Assembly: GCF_003096715.1 (NCBI RefSeq)
Contig: NZ_QEOL01000008.1
Coordinates: 1-64,000 of the forward strand
Length of the DNA stretch: 64,000 nt
Origin: Paraburkholderia silvatlantica
Lineage (GTDB): Bacteria; Pseudomonadota; Gammaproteobacteria; Burkholderiales; Burkholderiaceae
Direction: 5' to 3'
The notes under the pieces were generated by a model. It searched no databases and was not told where the DNA came from. It saw only the letters and a program-made list of their open reading frames with translations. The position numbers and the translations under genes are program-made. Positions 55,863 through 64,000 of this stretch are shown one piece after another. Positions within the stretch are counted from its first letter, which is position 1; each line of letters begins with the position of its first letter.

Positions 55863-57278
55863 ATGAAATCGACGGATGACCAGAAATTGTCGCTGCCGGT
55901 ACTGACGGCCATGGTCGTGGGATCCATGGTCGGCGCCGGCATCTATTCGCTGCCGCGCAACTTCGCACTCGAAGCGGGACCGACGGCCGCCGTCATCTCA
56001 TGGTGCATTGCGGGAGGCGGCATGTATATGCTGGCCCGCGTCTTCCAGCTGCTCGCCGAAATCCGGCCCGACCTCGACTCCGGCATCTTCGCCTATGCTC
56101 GCGACGGCTTCGGCGGCTACGCCGGCTTTCTTTCCGCGTTCGGGTACTGGATGGCCGGTTGCTTCGGCAATGTCTCTTATTGGGTGCTGATCAAATCCAC
56201 GCTCGGCGCATTCGTGCCGGCATTTGGAAACGGCAATACGCCGATTGCCATCGCGGTTTCGTCGGTCGGCATATGGGCATTTCACTGGATGCTGTTGCGG
56301 GGCATTCGGCAGGCCACGCTCATCAATGCGATTCTCACCGTCGTCAAGATTTTGCCGATTTTCGTCTTTATCGGCATTTTGAGTGTCTATGCCGGCGCGG
56401 AGCCATTTACGGACAATCTCGCTCAAAGCACGAGCGGGCTTGTCCCGCAGGTCAAAGGGACCATGCTCGTGACAGTATTCGTGTTTCTCGGCATCGAAGG
56501 AGCCAGCGTGTATTCGCGCTACGCGAAAAAGCGCTCGGACGTGGGTGCCGCCACGGTACTCGGCTTCGCCTTCGTGCTGTTGCTGCTCGTGCTCGTGACA
56601 CTGCTGCCCTACGCGCATCTCATGCGCGCGGAGATCGCCGCCATGCGGCAACCTTCGATGGCGTCGGTGCTGGGCGCCGTCATCGGTCCGCGAGGTGTGG
56701 TGTTCATCGGCGGCGCGCTGATCGTCTCCGTGCTCGGCGCCTATCTCGCATGGTCGCTGATCTGCGCGGAAGTGCTGTACGCCAGCGCGAAAGCGGACGC
56801 CATGCCCGCCATCTTCGCACGCCGCAACGCGCGGCAGCTTCCCACCGCCGCGATCTGGCTCACGAGCGGCGTCGTGCAGGCCTTCGTCATCAGCACGTAC
56901 TGGTCCACTGACGCCTTCTCGCTCATGCTGCGCCTCACGAGCGCCATGGCGCTCATCCCCTACTTTTTCGTGGCGACCTTCGGACTCAAGGCCATCCGCG
57001 CACTGCCGCAGTCGGCCATGAGCGCGCGAACGCGCATGCAGCGCTATGCCACCGCGGGCATCGCCACGATTTATACACTGTTCCTCCTTTACGCTTGCGG
57101 GGTGGAACTGCTCGTCATGTCTGCGCTGCTCTACGGGCCCGGCAGCCTGCTGTACATCTGGGCCCGGCGCGAGCGTGGGCAAGCGTTTTTTTCCCGGCCC
57201 GAGTGGTGCGCATTTCTCGTGGTGATGGGCGGTGGACTCGCCGCGATCTTCGGGCTGAGCCCCTCCGCATGGCGTTAG
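55863..57278 (+). CDS. Second ArcD-like amino acid antiporter (APC family)
   Basis: 471-residue paralogue of the arcD product, alignable along its whole length, with the same APC motifs (TAMVVGSMVGAGIYSLPRNFA near residue 15; GIEGASVYSRYAKKRSDVG). About 12 membrane helices. The start at 55863 was chosen on paralogue alignment; the frame is open 25 codons further upstream. It diverges from the lipoprotein gene and has no enzyme gene beside it, so a different exchange pair or different oxygen regulation than arcD is likely. Confidence 0.85.
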   Translation: MKSTDDQKLSLPVLTAMVVGSMVGAGIYSLPRNFALEAGPTAAVISWCIAGGGMYMLARVFQLLAEIRPDLDSGIFAYARDGFGGYAGFLSAFGYWMAGCFGNVSYWVLIKSTLGAFVPAFGNGNTPIAIAVSSVGIWAFHWMLLRGIRQATLINAILTVVKILPIFVFIGILSVYAGAEPFTDNLAQSTSGLVPQVKGTMLVTVFVFLGIEGASVYSRYAKKRSDVGAATVLGFAFVLLLLVLVTLLPYAHLMRAEIAAMRQPSMASVLGAVIGPRGVVFIGGALIVSVLGAYLAWSLICAEVLYASAKADAMPAIFARRNARQLPTAAIWLTSGVVQAFVISTYWSTDAFSLMLRLTSAMALIPYFFVATFGLKAIRALPQSAMSARTRMQRYATAGIATIYTLFLLYACGVELLVMSALLYGPGSLLYIWARRERGQAFFSRPEWCAFLVVMGGGLAAIFGLSPSAWR

Positions 57279-57376
57279 CCGCGCGCCATTGCGCCCGCCC
57301 GTATCCATCGGCCTTGTGACTGCGTTTCGCCTCATCGCCGCCATTGCGGCATCCCAACGTTCGACAGCGAGGAACC

Positions 57377-58333
57377 ATGCCTATCAGCTACGCTTTGCGC
57401 AAGGCGCAGCTTGCAGCGGTCGAGCAGCGCGCGATGAAGATTTCCATCTACGTCGTGTGCCTCGGTTTCGCGGCCAACGTCGGTTATGGCTTCATCGTGC
57501 AATCCGATACGCTGCTGCTGACCGCCATTTTTTATCTGCTCAATCTCGTGAGTTCCGCGCTTGGATTGCTCGCAGCCACCGTGATCAGCCGGCCGGCGAC
57601 GACGCGTTTCGAATATGGCTACTGGTTCCTCGAACCGCTCGTGAACGGCATCAACGGTCTCATGATGCTGCTGGTTTGCGTGTATGGCTTCGTGAACGGG
57701 CTGGAAGGGATACGGTCGGGCGGCCACGTGGTCGATGCGCACGGCGTGATCCTGATCAGCGTCGCGAGTTGCGTGATCTGCTTTGCCATGGTGGTCTACA
57801 AGAAGCGCGCGGCCGCGCAAATCAATTCCAAGCTGCTCAAAACCGACGGCTGGAAATGGATCATGAAATTCTCATTCAGCGCGGCCACGCTGCTCGGCTT
57901 TTTTGTCTATTCGTTATTGCCCGAAAACTTTCAGGATTTATGGGCGCGCTATGTCGACAGTGCCATGACCGCGGGGCTCTCGTTGATATTTCTCTCGGCG
58001 CCCGTGAAAATCGTGCGCACCAGCTTTGCCGAATTGCTGCATATGAGCCCCGAAGAGAACAATCCGCGTGCGGAGATCGAGAAAGCGCTATCGAAGCTCG
58101 AACGCGAGCTTGGCATTCTGCGCCATCACACGCATGTCATTCAGGCGGGCCGGCGCAATTTCGTCGAAGTCAGCGTGCTGGTCGGCGCGGCGTCCGCGTT
58201 AAACGACCTCGCCTCGCAGGACAGATTGCGCGAACGCATCTGGGAAACGCTCAGCGCGAACCCGCTGGAAAACCGCCTCACCGTGCAGATCACCGCGGAC
58301 CCGCGCTGGGAAGACGGACGCCAGCCGGGATGA
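57377..58333 (+). CDS. Cation diffusion facilitator-like metal transporter
   Basis: 318 residues with about six membrane helices in the first 220 and a cytosolic C-terminal domain. RFEYGYWFLEPLVNGINGLMM resembles the RxxYGxxR-type region after helix 2 in cation diffusion facilitators, and LKTDGWKWIMKFSFSA corresponds to the second metal-site helix, where HxxxD is usual. Here the first helices lack the typical HxxxD, so substrate and activity are uncertain. Start set by GAGGAACC. It is convergent with the RND operon, 8 bp away. Confidence 0.75.
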   Translation: MPISYALRKAQLAAVEQRAMKISIYVVCLGFAANVGYGFIVQSDTLLLTAIFYLLNLVSSALGLLAATVISRPATTRFEYGYWFLEPLVNGINGLMMLLVCVYGFVNGLEGIRSGGHVVDAHGVILISVASCVICFAMVVYKKRAAAQINSKLLKTDGWKWIMKFSFSAATLLGFFVYSLLPENFQDLWARYVDSAMTAGLSLIFLSAPVKIVRTSFAELLHMSPEENNPRAEIEKALSKLERELGILRHHTHVIQAGRRNFVEVSVLVGAASALNDLASQDRLRERIWETLSANPLENRLTVQITADPRWEDGRQPG

Positions 58334-58341
58334 CACGCGCC

Positions 58342-59856
58342 TCACCAGAACGCACTCAACGAGGGCGACAGTTCCAGCGGCGTCCCCGTTTTTTCCCAGC
58401 CGCCTCCCATCGCTCTGAAGAGCGCGATCTGCGCGCTCAGTTCGCCGACCCGCTCGCGCACCAGCGCCGCCTCGCTGTCGGCGAGCGCGAGCTGCGCGCG
58501 ATCGACATCCATGCGCCCCACCTCGCCCACGCGCAGTTGCGTTTGCACCTTGCCCAGCAGCGTGCGGCGCTGCGCCACCTCGTCATTGCGCGCGGCCTGC
58601 AGCTGCGTCTGCCGCGATAGACGCGTGAGCGCCTGCTCGACGTCGAACAGCGCCCCGCTAGCCGCCTTCTCATAGGCGATTTCCGCTGCGCGCGCCTGGG
58701 CGTCAGTTGCCTGCACGCGCGACTCGCGCGCGCCGAAGTCGATGAGCGGCATCACCGCCGCCGCGCCGAACAGCCATAACGTGCTCGTCCCGAGCGACTG
58801 CCCGGCGATTTCCCAGCCATTGCGGGCGAGCACGGCGCTCAACGAGAACGTCGGCCAGTAGTTCAGGCGCGCGACGTCGGCCTGACGCAGGCTCGCGAAC
58901 AGGCGGTCGCGCGCGGCGATCAGGTCCGGACGCCGTTCGAGCAAATCGACCGGCTGCCCCGGCGCGATGGCGGGCAGCGCGTGCGGCAGGCCCGTGGTCT
59001 CGTCGAGCACGTCTGCCAGTTCGCCTGGCCTCGCCGCGCAAATCTGCTCGATGGCAAGCCGCGCCGCCACGATTGCGCTATTGACCTCCTGTTCGCGCGC
59101 CTGAACCTGCGCCAGCGCCGCGCGCGCCGCGTCGATATCGGTACTCAACACCACGCCGGCCAGGAAACTGTGCTGCGCAATCACGACGAAGTCCGCTGCG
59201 ATCTCGCGGCTTTGCACAATCAAGCGGCGCTGCTCGATCAACCCGCGGTAGGTCATGTAGGCGTCGGCCACGGTGGCGACCACGGCGAGCCGCGCGGCCT
59301 GCGCATCGCCCGCCGCCGCGAGCGTCATCGCGCGCGCGGCGGCAAGACGCGCGCGTCCGCGGCCGAATACGTCGATTTCCCACTGCGTCTGCAAGCCCAC
59401 GCGCCAGAACTGCGCATCGAGATCGGTGATGCCGAGAAACTTCGCGAATTCGAGCTGCGTTTCGCCGCCGTGGAATTTGGCGGCCTCCACACCCACGCCG
59501 ATGGTGGGCAGCAACGCCGAGCGCGCCGCGAGGATGTTCGAATGCGCGTCGTCCACGCGCGTAGCCGCGAGCGCCAAATCGTAGTTGTGCGCCAGCGCGC
59601 GTTGAATCAGCGTGTCGAGCGCAGGGTCGTCGTACTGAAGCCACCAGTTCGCAAGCTGGGTTTCGTCGAATGACTGCGCGTTCGCAGTATCGGCTTCGTT
59701 CGATTGATATTGCGCGGGCAGCTCGGGAGGGCGATCCAGTTTCAACGGGCCGCTGCATCCGGCGAACACCGCCAGCAGCACGGGGGCGATGCGTCGCACG
59801 GCCGGCCACGCGCCCGGCGTTGCATTCGCCGCAAACGGAACCTCACCGCGTTTCAT
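58342..59856 (-). CDS. RND efflux outer-membrane factor, NodT family lipoprotein
   Basis: 504-residue outer-membrane channel protein of the TolC/OprM type. Lipobox near VFAGCSGPLK (Cys about 34). Two repeated coiled helical domains include LERRPDLIAARDRL near residue 300 and the matching first repeat. It forms the exit duct of the tripartite pump and is last in the operon, overlapping the RND gene by 14 bp. Confidence 0.92.
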   Translation of the reverse strand: MKRGEVPFAANATPGAWPAVRRIAPVLLAVFAGCSGPLKLDRPPELPAQYQSNEADTANAQSFDETQLANWWLQYDDPALDTLIQRALAHNYDLALAATRVDDAHSNILAARSALLPTIGVGVEAAKFHGGETQLEFAKFLGITDLDAQFWRVGLQTQWEIDVFGRGRARLAAARAMTLAAAGDAQAARLAVVATVADAYMTYRGLIEQRRLIVQSREIAADFVVIAQHSFLAGVVLSTDIDAARAALAQVQAREQEVNSAIVAARLAIEQICAARPGELADVLDETTGLPHALPAIAPGQPVDLLERRPDLIAARDRLFASLRQADVARLNYWPTFSLSAVLARNGWEIAGQSLGTSTLWLFGAAAVMPLIDFGARESRVQATDAQARAAEIAYEKAASGALFDVEQALTRLSRQTQLQAARNDEVAQRRTLLGKVQTQLRVGEVGRMDVDRAQLALADSEAALVRERVGELSAQIALFRAMGGGWEKTGTPLELSPSLSAFW

Positions 59857-62800
59857 GATGGGCTCCGTGCGCGCCGTTCGAATTGCGCGGCGCTATCTCG
59901 TCGCTGCGGATCGAGAAGAACTGCACGTAGAGCGCGGGTACCGCCGCCATGGTCAGCACCGTCGCAAACGCGAGCCCCGCCATCATCGTGATCGCCATAT
60001 CCTTGAAGAACGGGTCCCAAAGCAGCGGCACCATGCCGAGTATCGTCGTGCCCGCCGCGAGCGCGACCGGGCGCAGGCGGCTCTTGGAACCGTCGATCAC
60101 GGCCCGCATGCGCGGCACGCCGGAGGCGATCTGCAGATCGATTTCGTCGACGAGCACGACACCGTTCTTGATCAGCATGCCGATGAGGCTGAGCAGCCCG
60201 AGCAGCGACATGAAGCCGAACGCACCGCGAAAGAGCAGCAGCCCGATCGTCACGCCGCAGATCGACATCGGCACGACGAGCAGCACGATGAGCGCGGGCT
60301 TGAGCCGCCCGAACATGAACAACACGAGCAGCAGCATGCCGGCAAAGCCAATCGGCAATTGACGGAACAGACTTTCCTTCGCCTTGTTCGACGACTCGTA
60401 CTCGCCGCCCCACTCGAGCCGGTAACCGGGCGGCAACCGGATCGCCTCGACCGGCGCGCGAATGCGATCGAATGCCGCCACGCTGTTTTCGCCATAGCGC
60501 GTGCCCGCCGATACGGTCAGCGTGCGAATGCGGTCGCGCCTCGAGATCAGGCCGTCTTCGGTGCCGTATGTGATACCGGTCAGCACGTCGGCCACGGGAA
60601 CGTAGCGCCGTTGGCCGAGGCTGAAGATCTGCAGGCCCGCCACGCGTTCGATGCCGCTTTCGCTGGAAGGCTCGTTGAGCACGATCGGCAGCAGCAGGTC
60701 GTTGTCGCGGAAGATCCCCACACGCAGGCCCTCGGTGGCATACGCGAGCGTGTCGTTGAGCTGCCGCCGCGTCACGCCGAGCGCGCGGGCACGCGTGTCG
60801 TCGAATACCGGCCGCACCACGTTGACCGGGTTTTCCCAGTCGTTGCGTATCGATTGCAAACCTGCGTCCCGGTGCAGCACGGCCTCGGCCTGTGCGCCCA
60901 GCGAGCGCAATACCGCGGGATCCGGGCCGAGAAAGCGCGCCTGGATCGGCAGCCCGCTGGAAGGCCCGAAGTTCGGGCGCGTGACCGACCAGCTCACGTC
61001 GGGAAAGCGCTTGCGCAGTTCCGTATCGAGTTTGGGGATCATGCCGTCGATGCGCGAAGCGTCGTCCATCGTCACGATGAACTGCGCGTACGACGGGTCC
61101 TGGGTCTCGGGGTCGTAGACCAGAATGAAACGCGTCGCCCCGCCGCCGATGTAAGTCCCGACGTTCACCACGCCTCGTTGCGCGAGCAACAGTTTCTCGG
61201 GGCCTTTGGTTCGCTCCATGACCGTGCGAATGTCGGCGCCGCGCGGCAGACGCATATCGACGTAAAAAATCGGATTGGTGGACGCCGGAAAGAAACTCTG
61301 CTCGACGAACCGGAAGCCCCAGACGCAAACTACGAACAGCACCACCATCGAGGCGATGACCCAGACGCGCCGGCGCTCGACCCATCCGAGCAGCCGCCCA
61401 TACCGGCGATACAGCGGCGCATCGAACGGGTCCTTTTGCTCCCCTTGCGCCTTGCGGAAGAAATAATAGCCAAGCAACGGCGTGAGCGCGATTGCGATGA
61501 CCCAGCTCAGCAACAGGGAGATCGCCGCGACCGCAAAGAGCGAAGCACAGAACTCGCCCACCGCATCGGGCGACATGCCGATGCCTGAAAACGCGAGAAT
61601 GCCGACAACCGTCGAAGCCAGCAGCAGCCACTGCCCCTGCTTGAGCACCTGCGCCGCGGCCTCGACATGCGAAAGGCCCCTTTGCACGCGCACGAGCATG
61701 CCTTCGCACACGACAATGGAGTTGTCGGTCAGCATCCCCATCACGATGATCAGCGCGCCGAGCGAAATACGCTGCAATTCGATACCCGCCGCGTACATCA
61801 CGAACAGCGTGCCGAGAATCGAGAGGAACAGCTCGATGCCGAGCACCACACCGGCGCGCCATCCCAGCCCGATACCGAGTGCCACCGTCACGATGCCGAC
61901 GGAGAGCATGACGTCGAACACGAAGCCGCGCACGGCCGCATCGACGGCTTCGGGCTGATCGTAAAGCACATGCAACTCGATGCCCAGCGGCCTCGCGCGT
62001 TCGAGCGCCTGCATTTTGGCCTTCACTTCCTCGCCGACCTTCACGACGTTCACGCCCGAGCGCGCGCTAATGCCGATTGTCAAGGCATCCTGGCCGTTAT
62101 AGCGGATGGCCTGCGTGGGCACGCTCGCGTAGCCGAAACGGACCCGGGCCACGTCGCCAAGCTGCAGTTCGCCTGGCGTCGTGCCAATGGGCAACGCGCG
62201 AACGGCGGCGAGCGTGTCGAGCGTGCCGGTGGGGGAAAGACGCATGAGCTGGTCGCCCACGCGCTCGCGTCCCGCGCTGCGGATTTCGTTCTGCACGCCG
62301 AGCGCCTGCGCAATGTCGTCCGACGAAAGATTGTTTGCGACCAGCAAGGACTGGTCGGCCGTGATCGTGACCTGCTCCTGCTGATTGCCGGCGATGACGA
62401 TATCGGCCACGTCCGGAATGGTGAGCAACTCCTTGCGCAGGTCGCGAGCGTAGTCGAACAACTGCGACTGCGAATAGCCCTTGCCCGTGATGGCATAAAA
62501 CATCCCGTACACGTCGCCGAAGCGGTCGAACACGATAGGCGGCCCCGCTCCCGGCGGCAAACGCGGCGTCACGTCGTTCACCTGGCGGCGCAACTGCTCC
62601 CAGACCTGCTGCAACACCTTCGACGCATACTGGTCGCGAATCTGCACCCGGACTTCCGAGTAACCCGCCATCGAACGCGACCGGATGAAATCGACCTGCT
62701 CCAGTTGCTGAACGGCGCTTTCCATGCGGTCAGTCACCTCGCTTTCGACCTGCCTCGCGCTCGCGCCAGGGTACAGCGTCACCACCACGGCGGTCTTGAT

Positions 62801-62923
62801 CGTGAACTTCGGGTCTTCGAGCCGCCCGATGTCGATGTACGCGATGATGCCGCCGATCAACGACACCAGCGCAAGGGTCCAGGCAATCAGGGGCTTCTCG
62901 ATTAACGCTCGCGCCAGGTTCAT
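59843..62923 (-). CDS. RND efflux inner-membrane transporter
   Basis: 1026-residue proton-driven pump of the AcrB/MexB superfamily with 12 helices and two large periplasmic loops. The helix-4 relay reads GMLTDNSIVVCE, with a single Asp where AcrB has Asp-Asp; the helix-10 lysine is present (LIGMLIKNGVVLVDE). Length and helix layout fit HAE-type drug pumps, not the heavy-metal type. It overlaps the membrane-fusion gene by four bases (ATGA) and the outer-membrane gene by 14. The substrate is unknown. No regulator gene is seen in the window; one may lie beyond the right edge. Confidence 0.93.
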   Translation of the reverse strand: MNLARALIEKPLIAWTLALVSLIGGIIAYIDIGRLEDPKFTIKTAVVVTLYPGASARQVESEVTDRMESAVQQLEQVDFIRSRSMAGYSEVRVQIRDQYASKVLQQVWEQLRRQVNDVTPRLPPGAGPPIVFDRFGDVYGMFYAITGKGYSQSQLFDYARDLRKELLTIPDVADIVIAGNQQEQVTITADQSLLVANNLSSDDIAQALGVQNEIRSAGRERVGDQLMRLSPTGTLDTLAAVRALPIGTTPGELQLGDVARVRFGYASVPTQAIRYNGQDALTIGISARSGVNVVKVGEEVKAKMQALERARPLGIELHVLYDQPEAVDAAVRGFVFDVMLSVGIVTVALGIGLGWRAGVVLGIELFLSILGTLFVMYAAGIELQRISLGALIIVMGMLTDNSIVVCEGMLVRVQRGLSHVEAAAQVLKQGQWLLLASTVVGILAFSGIGMSPDAVGEFCASLFAVAAISLLLSWVIAIALTPLLGYYFFRKAQGEQKDPFDAPLYRRYGRLLGWVERRRVWVIASMVVLFVVCVWGFRFVEQSFFPASTNPIFYVDMRLPRGADIRTVMERTKGPEKLLLAQRGVVNVGTYIGGGATRFILVYDPETQDPSYAQFIVTMDDASRIDGMIPKLDTELRKRFPDVSWSVTRPNFGPSSGLPIQARFLGPDPAVLRSLGAQAEAVLHRDAGLQSIRNDWENPVNVVRPVFDDTRARALGVTRRQLNDTLAYATEGLRVGIFRDNDLLLPIVLNEPSSESGIERVAGLQIFSLGQRRYVPVADVLTGITYGTEDGLISRRDRIRTLTVSAGTRYGENSVAAFDRIRAPVEAIRLPPGYRLEWGGEYESSNKAKESLFRQLPIGFAGMLLLVLFMFGRLKPALIVLLVVPMSICGVTIGLLLFRGAFGFMSLLGLLSLIGMLIKNGVVLVDEIDLQIASGVPRMRAVIDGSKSRLRPVALAAGTTILGMVPLLWDPFFKDMAITMMAGLAFATVLTMAAVPALYVQFFSIRSDEIAPRNSNGAHGAHHETR

Positions 62924-63993
62924 GGGTTCGTTTCCAGTGGGCGAACTTCTTCGCCTTCGGACACGAACTGCGACCCGGCGGCCACTACCTGATCGCCTGC
63001 ACGCAACGCCCCGCTCACCACGGCGTCGTTCTGCCGGATCTCGTGCAGTTCGACTGCCGTGCGCTGCACGCGATGCGTTTGAGCGTCATATTTCCAGACC
63101 GCGCGGCTGCCGTCCGCGGCAACCGTCAACGCGTTCACCGGCACGGTCAAGGACGACTGCGCAGCAGCCGAGGCCGGCACGTCGATGCTCACGCGCAACG
63201 CCATGCCGGGCAGCAGCGTAAGCTGCTCGGGCCGCGCAAGCGAAAACAGCAGGCGATACACACTGCCCGCGGGCGTCGAAACGGTGGAGTGCTCGCGATA
63301 CACGAGCGGAAAGATCGTCGATGGCCGATCGGGCGGCCACGCCCGCGCCCGCAGCGCGCTGCCGAACGGAAGCGTTTCGGCGACGTTCTGCGGCAGCGCC
63401 ACGCCCACTTCCAGCCGCGCAGTCGCTTCGAGCGTGAAGACGGGAGCGCCTGCCTGCACCACCTGCTGCGTTTCGATGGTCCGCCGCGCGATGCGGCCGT
63501 CGAACGGCGCAAGTAGCTGGGTATTGCGCAGGTCGCGGCGCGCGAGATCGCGTTGCGCGCGCGCCATCTCGACCGCGGCCTTCAACTGATCGTAGGCCGC
63601 ACCGGAGAGAATGTTTTCGTCGTGCAGCGCGGACTTGCGCTTGAGGTCTTCGGCCAGCTGATTGTATTGGGCGTCCGCGCGCTGCACCTGAAGCCGGTAG
63701 GGCTCGTCGTCCACGCGGGCGAGCAGTTGGCCTTGCCGTACGCGCGCGCCGTCGAGCACCGCGATCTGCACGACGCGTCCTGGCACTTCGAATGCGATGG
63801 CGGAAACATTGGTCGTCTCGACCTGACCGGAGAACACGCGCAATGCGCTCGCGGCGCTGGTCCCGACGCTGACCAGTTCGACCATGCGCGGCTCGCTCTT
63901 TTGCGCGGTTGGCGCGGGCTTGCCACAGGCCGCGAGCACGGCGGCAGCGAGCACGGCGCACGCGCAACGACGAGCGCACGCGGACCGCTGCAT
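62920..63993 (-). CDS. RND efflux periplasmic adaptor (membrane fusion protein)
   Basis: 357-residue lipoprotein (lipobox AAVLAAC, Cys about 22) with the usual adaptor layout: a biotinyl-lipoyl half (FEVPGRVVQIAVLDGARVRQGQLLARVD), a short coiled-coil hairpin (about 100-150), the second lipoyl half (LLAPFDGRIARRTIETQQVVQAG) and beta-barrel domains. It is first in the operon. The start lies seven bases from the window edge, so the promoter is not visible. Confidence 0.92.
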   Translation of the reverse strand: MQRSACARRCACAVLAAAVLAACGKPAPTAQKSEPRMVELVSVGTSAASALRVFSGQVETTNVSAIAFEVPGRVVQIAVLDGARVRQGQLLARVDDEPYRLQVQRADAQYNQLAEDLKRKSALHDENILSGAAYDQLKAAVEMARAQRDLARRDLRNTQLLAPFDGRIARRTIETQQVVQAGAPVFTLEATARLEVGVALPQNVAETLPFGSALRARAWPPDRPSTIFPLVYREHSTVSTPAGSVYRLLFSLARPEQLTLLPGMALRVSIDVPASAAAQSSLTVPVNALTVAADGSRAVWKYDAQTHRVQRTAVELHEIRQNDAVVSGALRAGDQVVAAGSQFVSEGEEVRPLETNP

Positions 63994-64000
63994 CCCCGGT

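Overview
The window looks like part of a Burkholderiaceae chromosome or chromid, most likely Paraburkholderia, Caballeronia or Burkholderia. The evidence is uniformly high GC with strong GC3 bias, a Burkholderia-type trimeric porin, a small H-NS-like protein, a b(o/a)3-type oxidase operon, and a dispersed palindromic element (9-67) of a kind I remember from Burkholderia genomes. I see no rRNA, tRNA, CRISPR, insertion sequence or prophage. The species assignment is inference.

Left third (130-20709) is a methyl-group and one-carbon island. On the minus strand sdaA-soxBDAG-folB, followed by fdhA, converts sarcosine to glycine plus methylene-THF or formaldehyde, oxidises formaldehyde, and deaminates serine to pyruvate. 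A dihydroneopterin aldolase gene (folB) is translationally coupled to soxG. Across a porin gene lies betI-betB-betA (choline to glycine betaine), which ends at a clear terminator. Then come an APC permease, an orphan choline-binding protein (ChoX-like), metR and metE. Similar BetI-like palindromes precede betI and the choline-binding protein gene.

Middle-left (20916-27488) holds small unrelated units: a DUF4142 protein, a TMEM175-type channel, a cytochrome b561, an H-NS-like protein without the DNA-binding tail, a 7-bladed lactonase, a decayed MFS transporter, a ketoglutarate-semialdehyde dehydrogenase and its likely FadR-type regulator. The last four look like a partly decayed sugar-acid locus.

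Middle (27944-42555) begins with a compact six-gene respiratory operon: a di-haem and a tri-haem cytochrome c, a 60-residue membrane peptide, CuA subunit II, a ba3-like subunit I and a di-haem cytochrome c. OsmC, a cupin, a di-haem peroxidase, a secreted phosphoesterase, a DUF302 protein, a drug exporter with divergent ArsR regulator and an M20 amidohydrolase follow.

42614-49962 is the most interesting part. An MHS transporter diverges from an operon of amino-acid-type ABC uptake genes (binding protein, two permeases, ATPase), a histidine ammonia-lyase superfamily enzyme that lacks the Ala-Ser-Gly MIO triad, and a HutC-type GntR regulator. Loss of MIO is, to my knowledge, the mark of ergothionase, which eliminates trimethylamine from ergothioneine. 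I therefore propose a betainised-histidine (ergothioneine-like) uptake and cleavage cassette. This is inference from motif and context.

Right part (50063-63993) has a LysR regulator, an MscS channel, arginine deiminase with a lysine-rich N-terminal tail, two ArcD-like antiporters (arcB and arcC are absent here), a glycine-zipper lipoprotein, a cation diffusion facilitator and a complete tripartite RND efflux operon.
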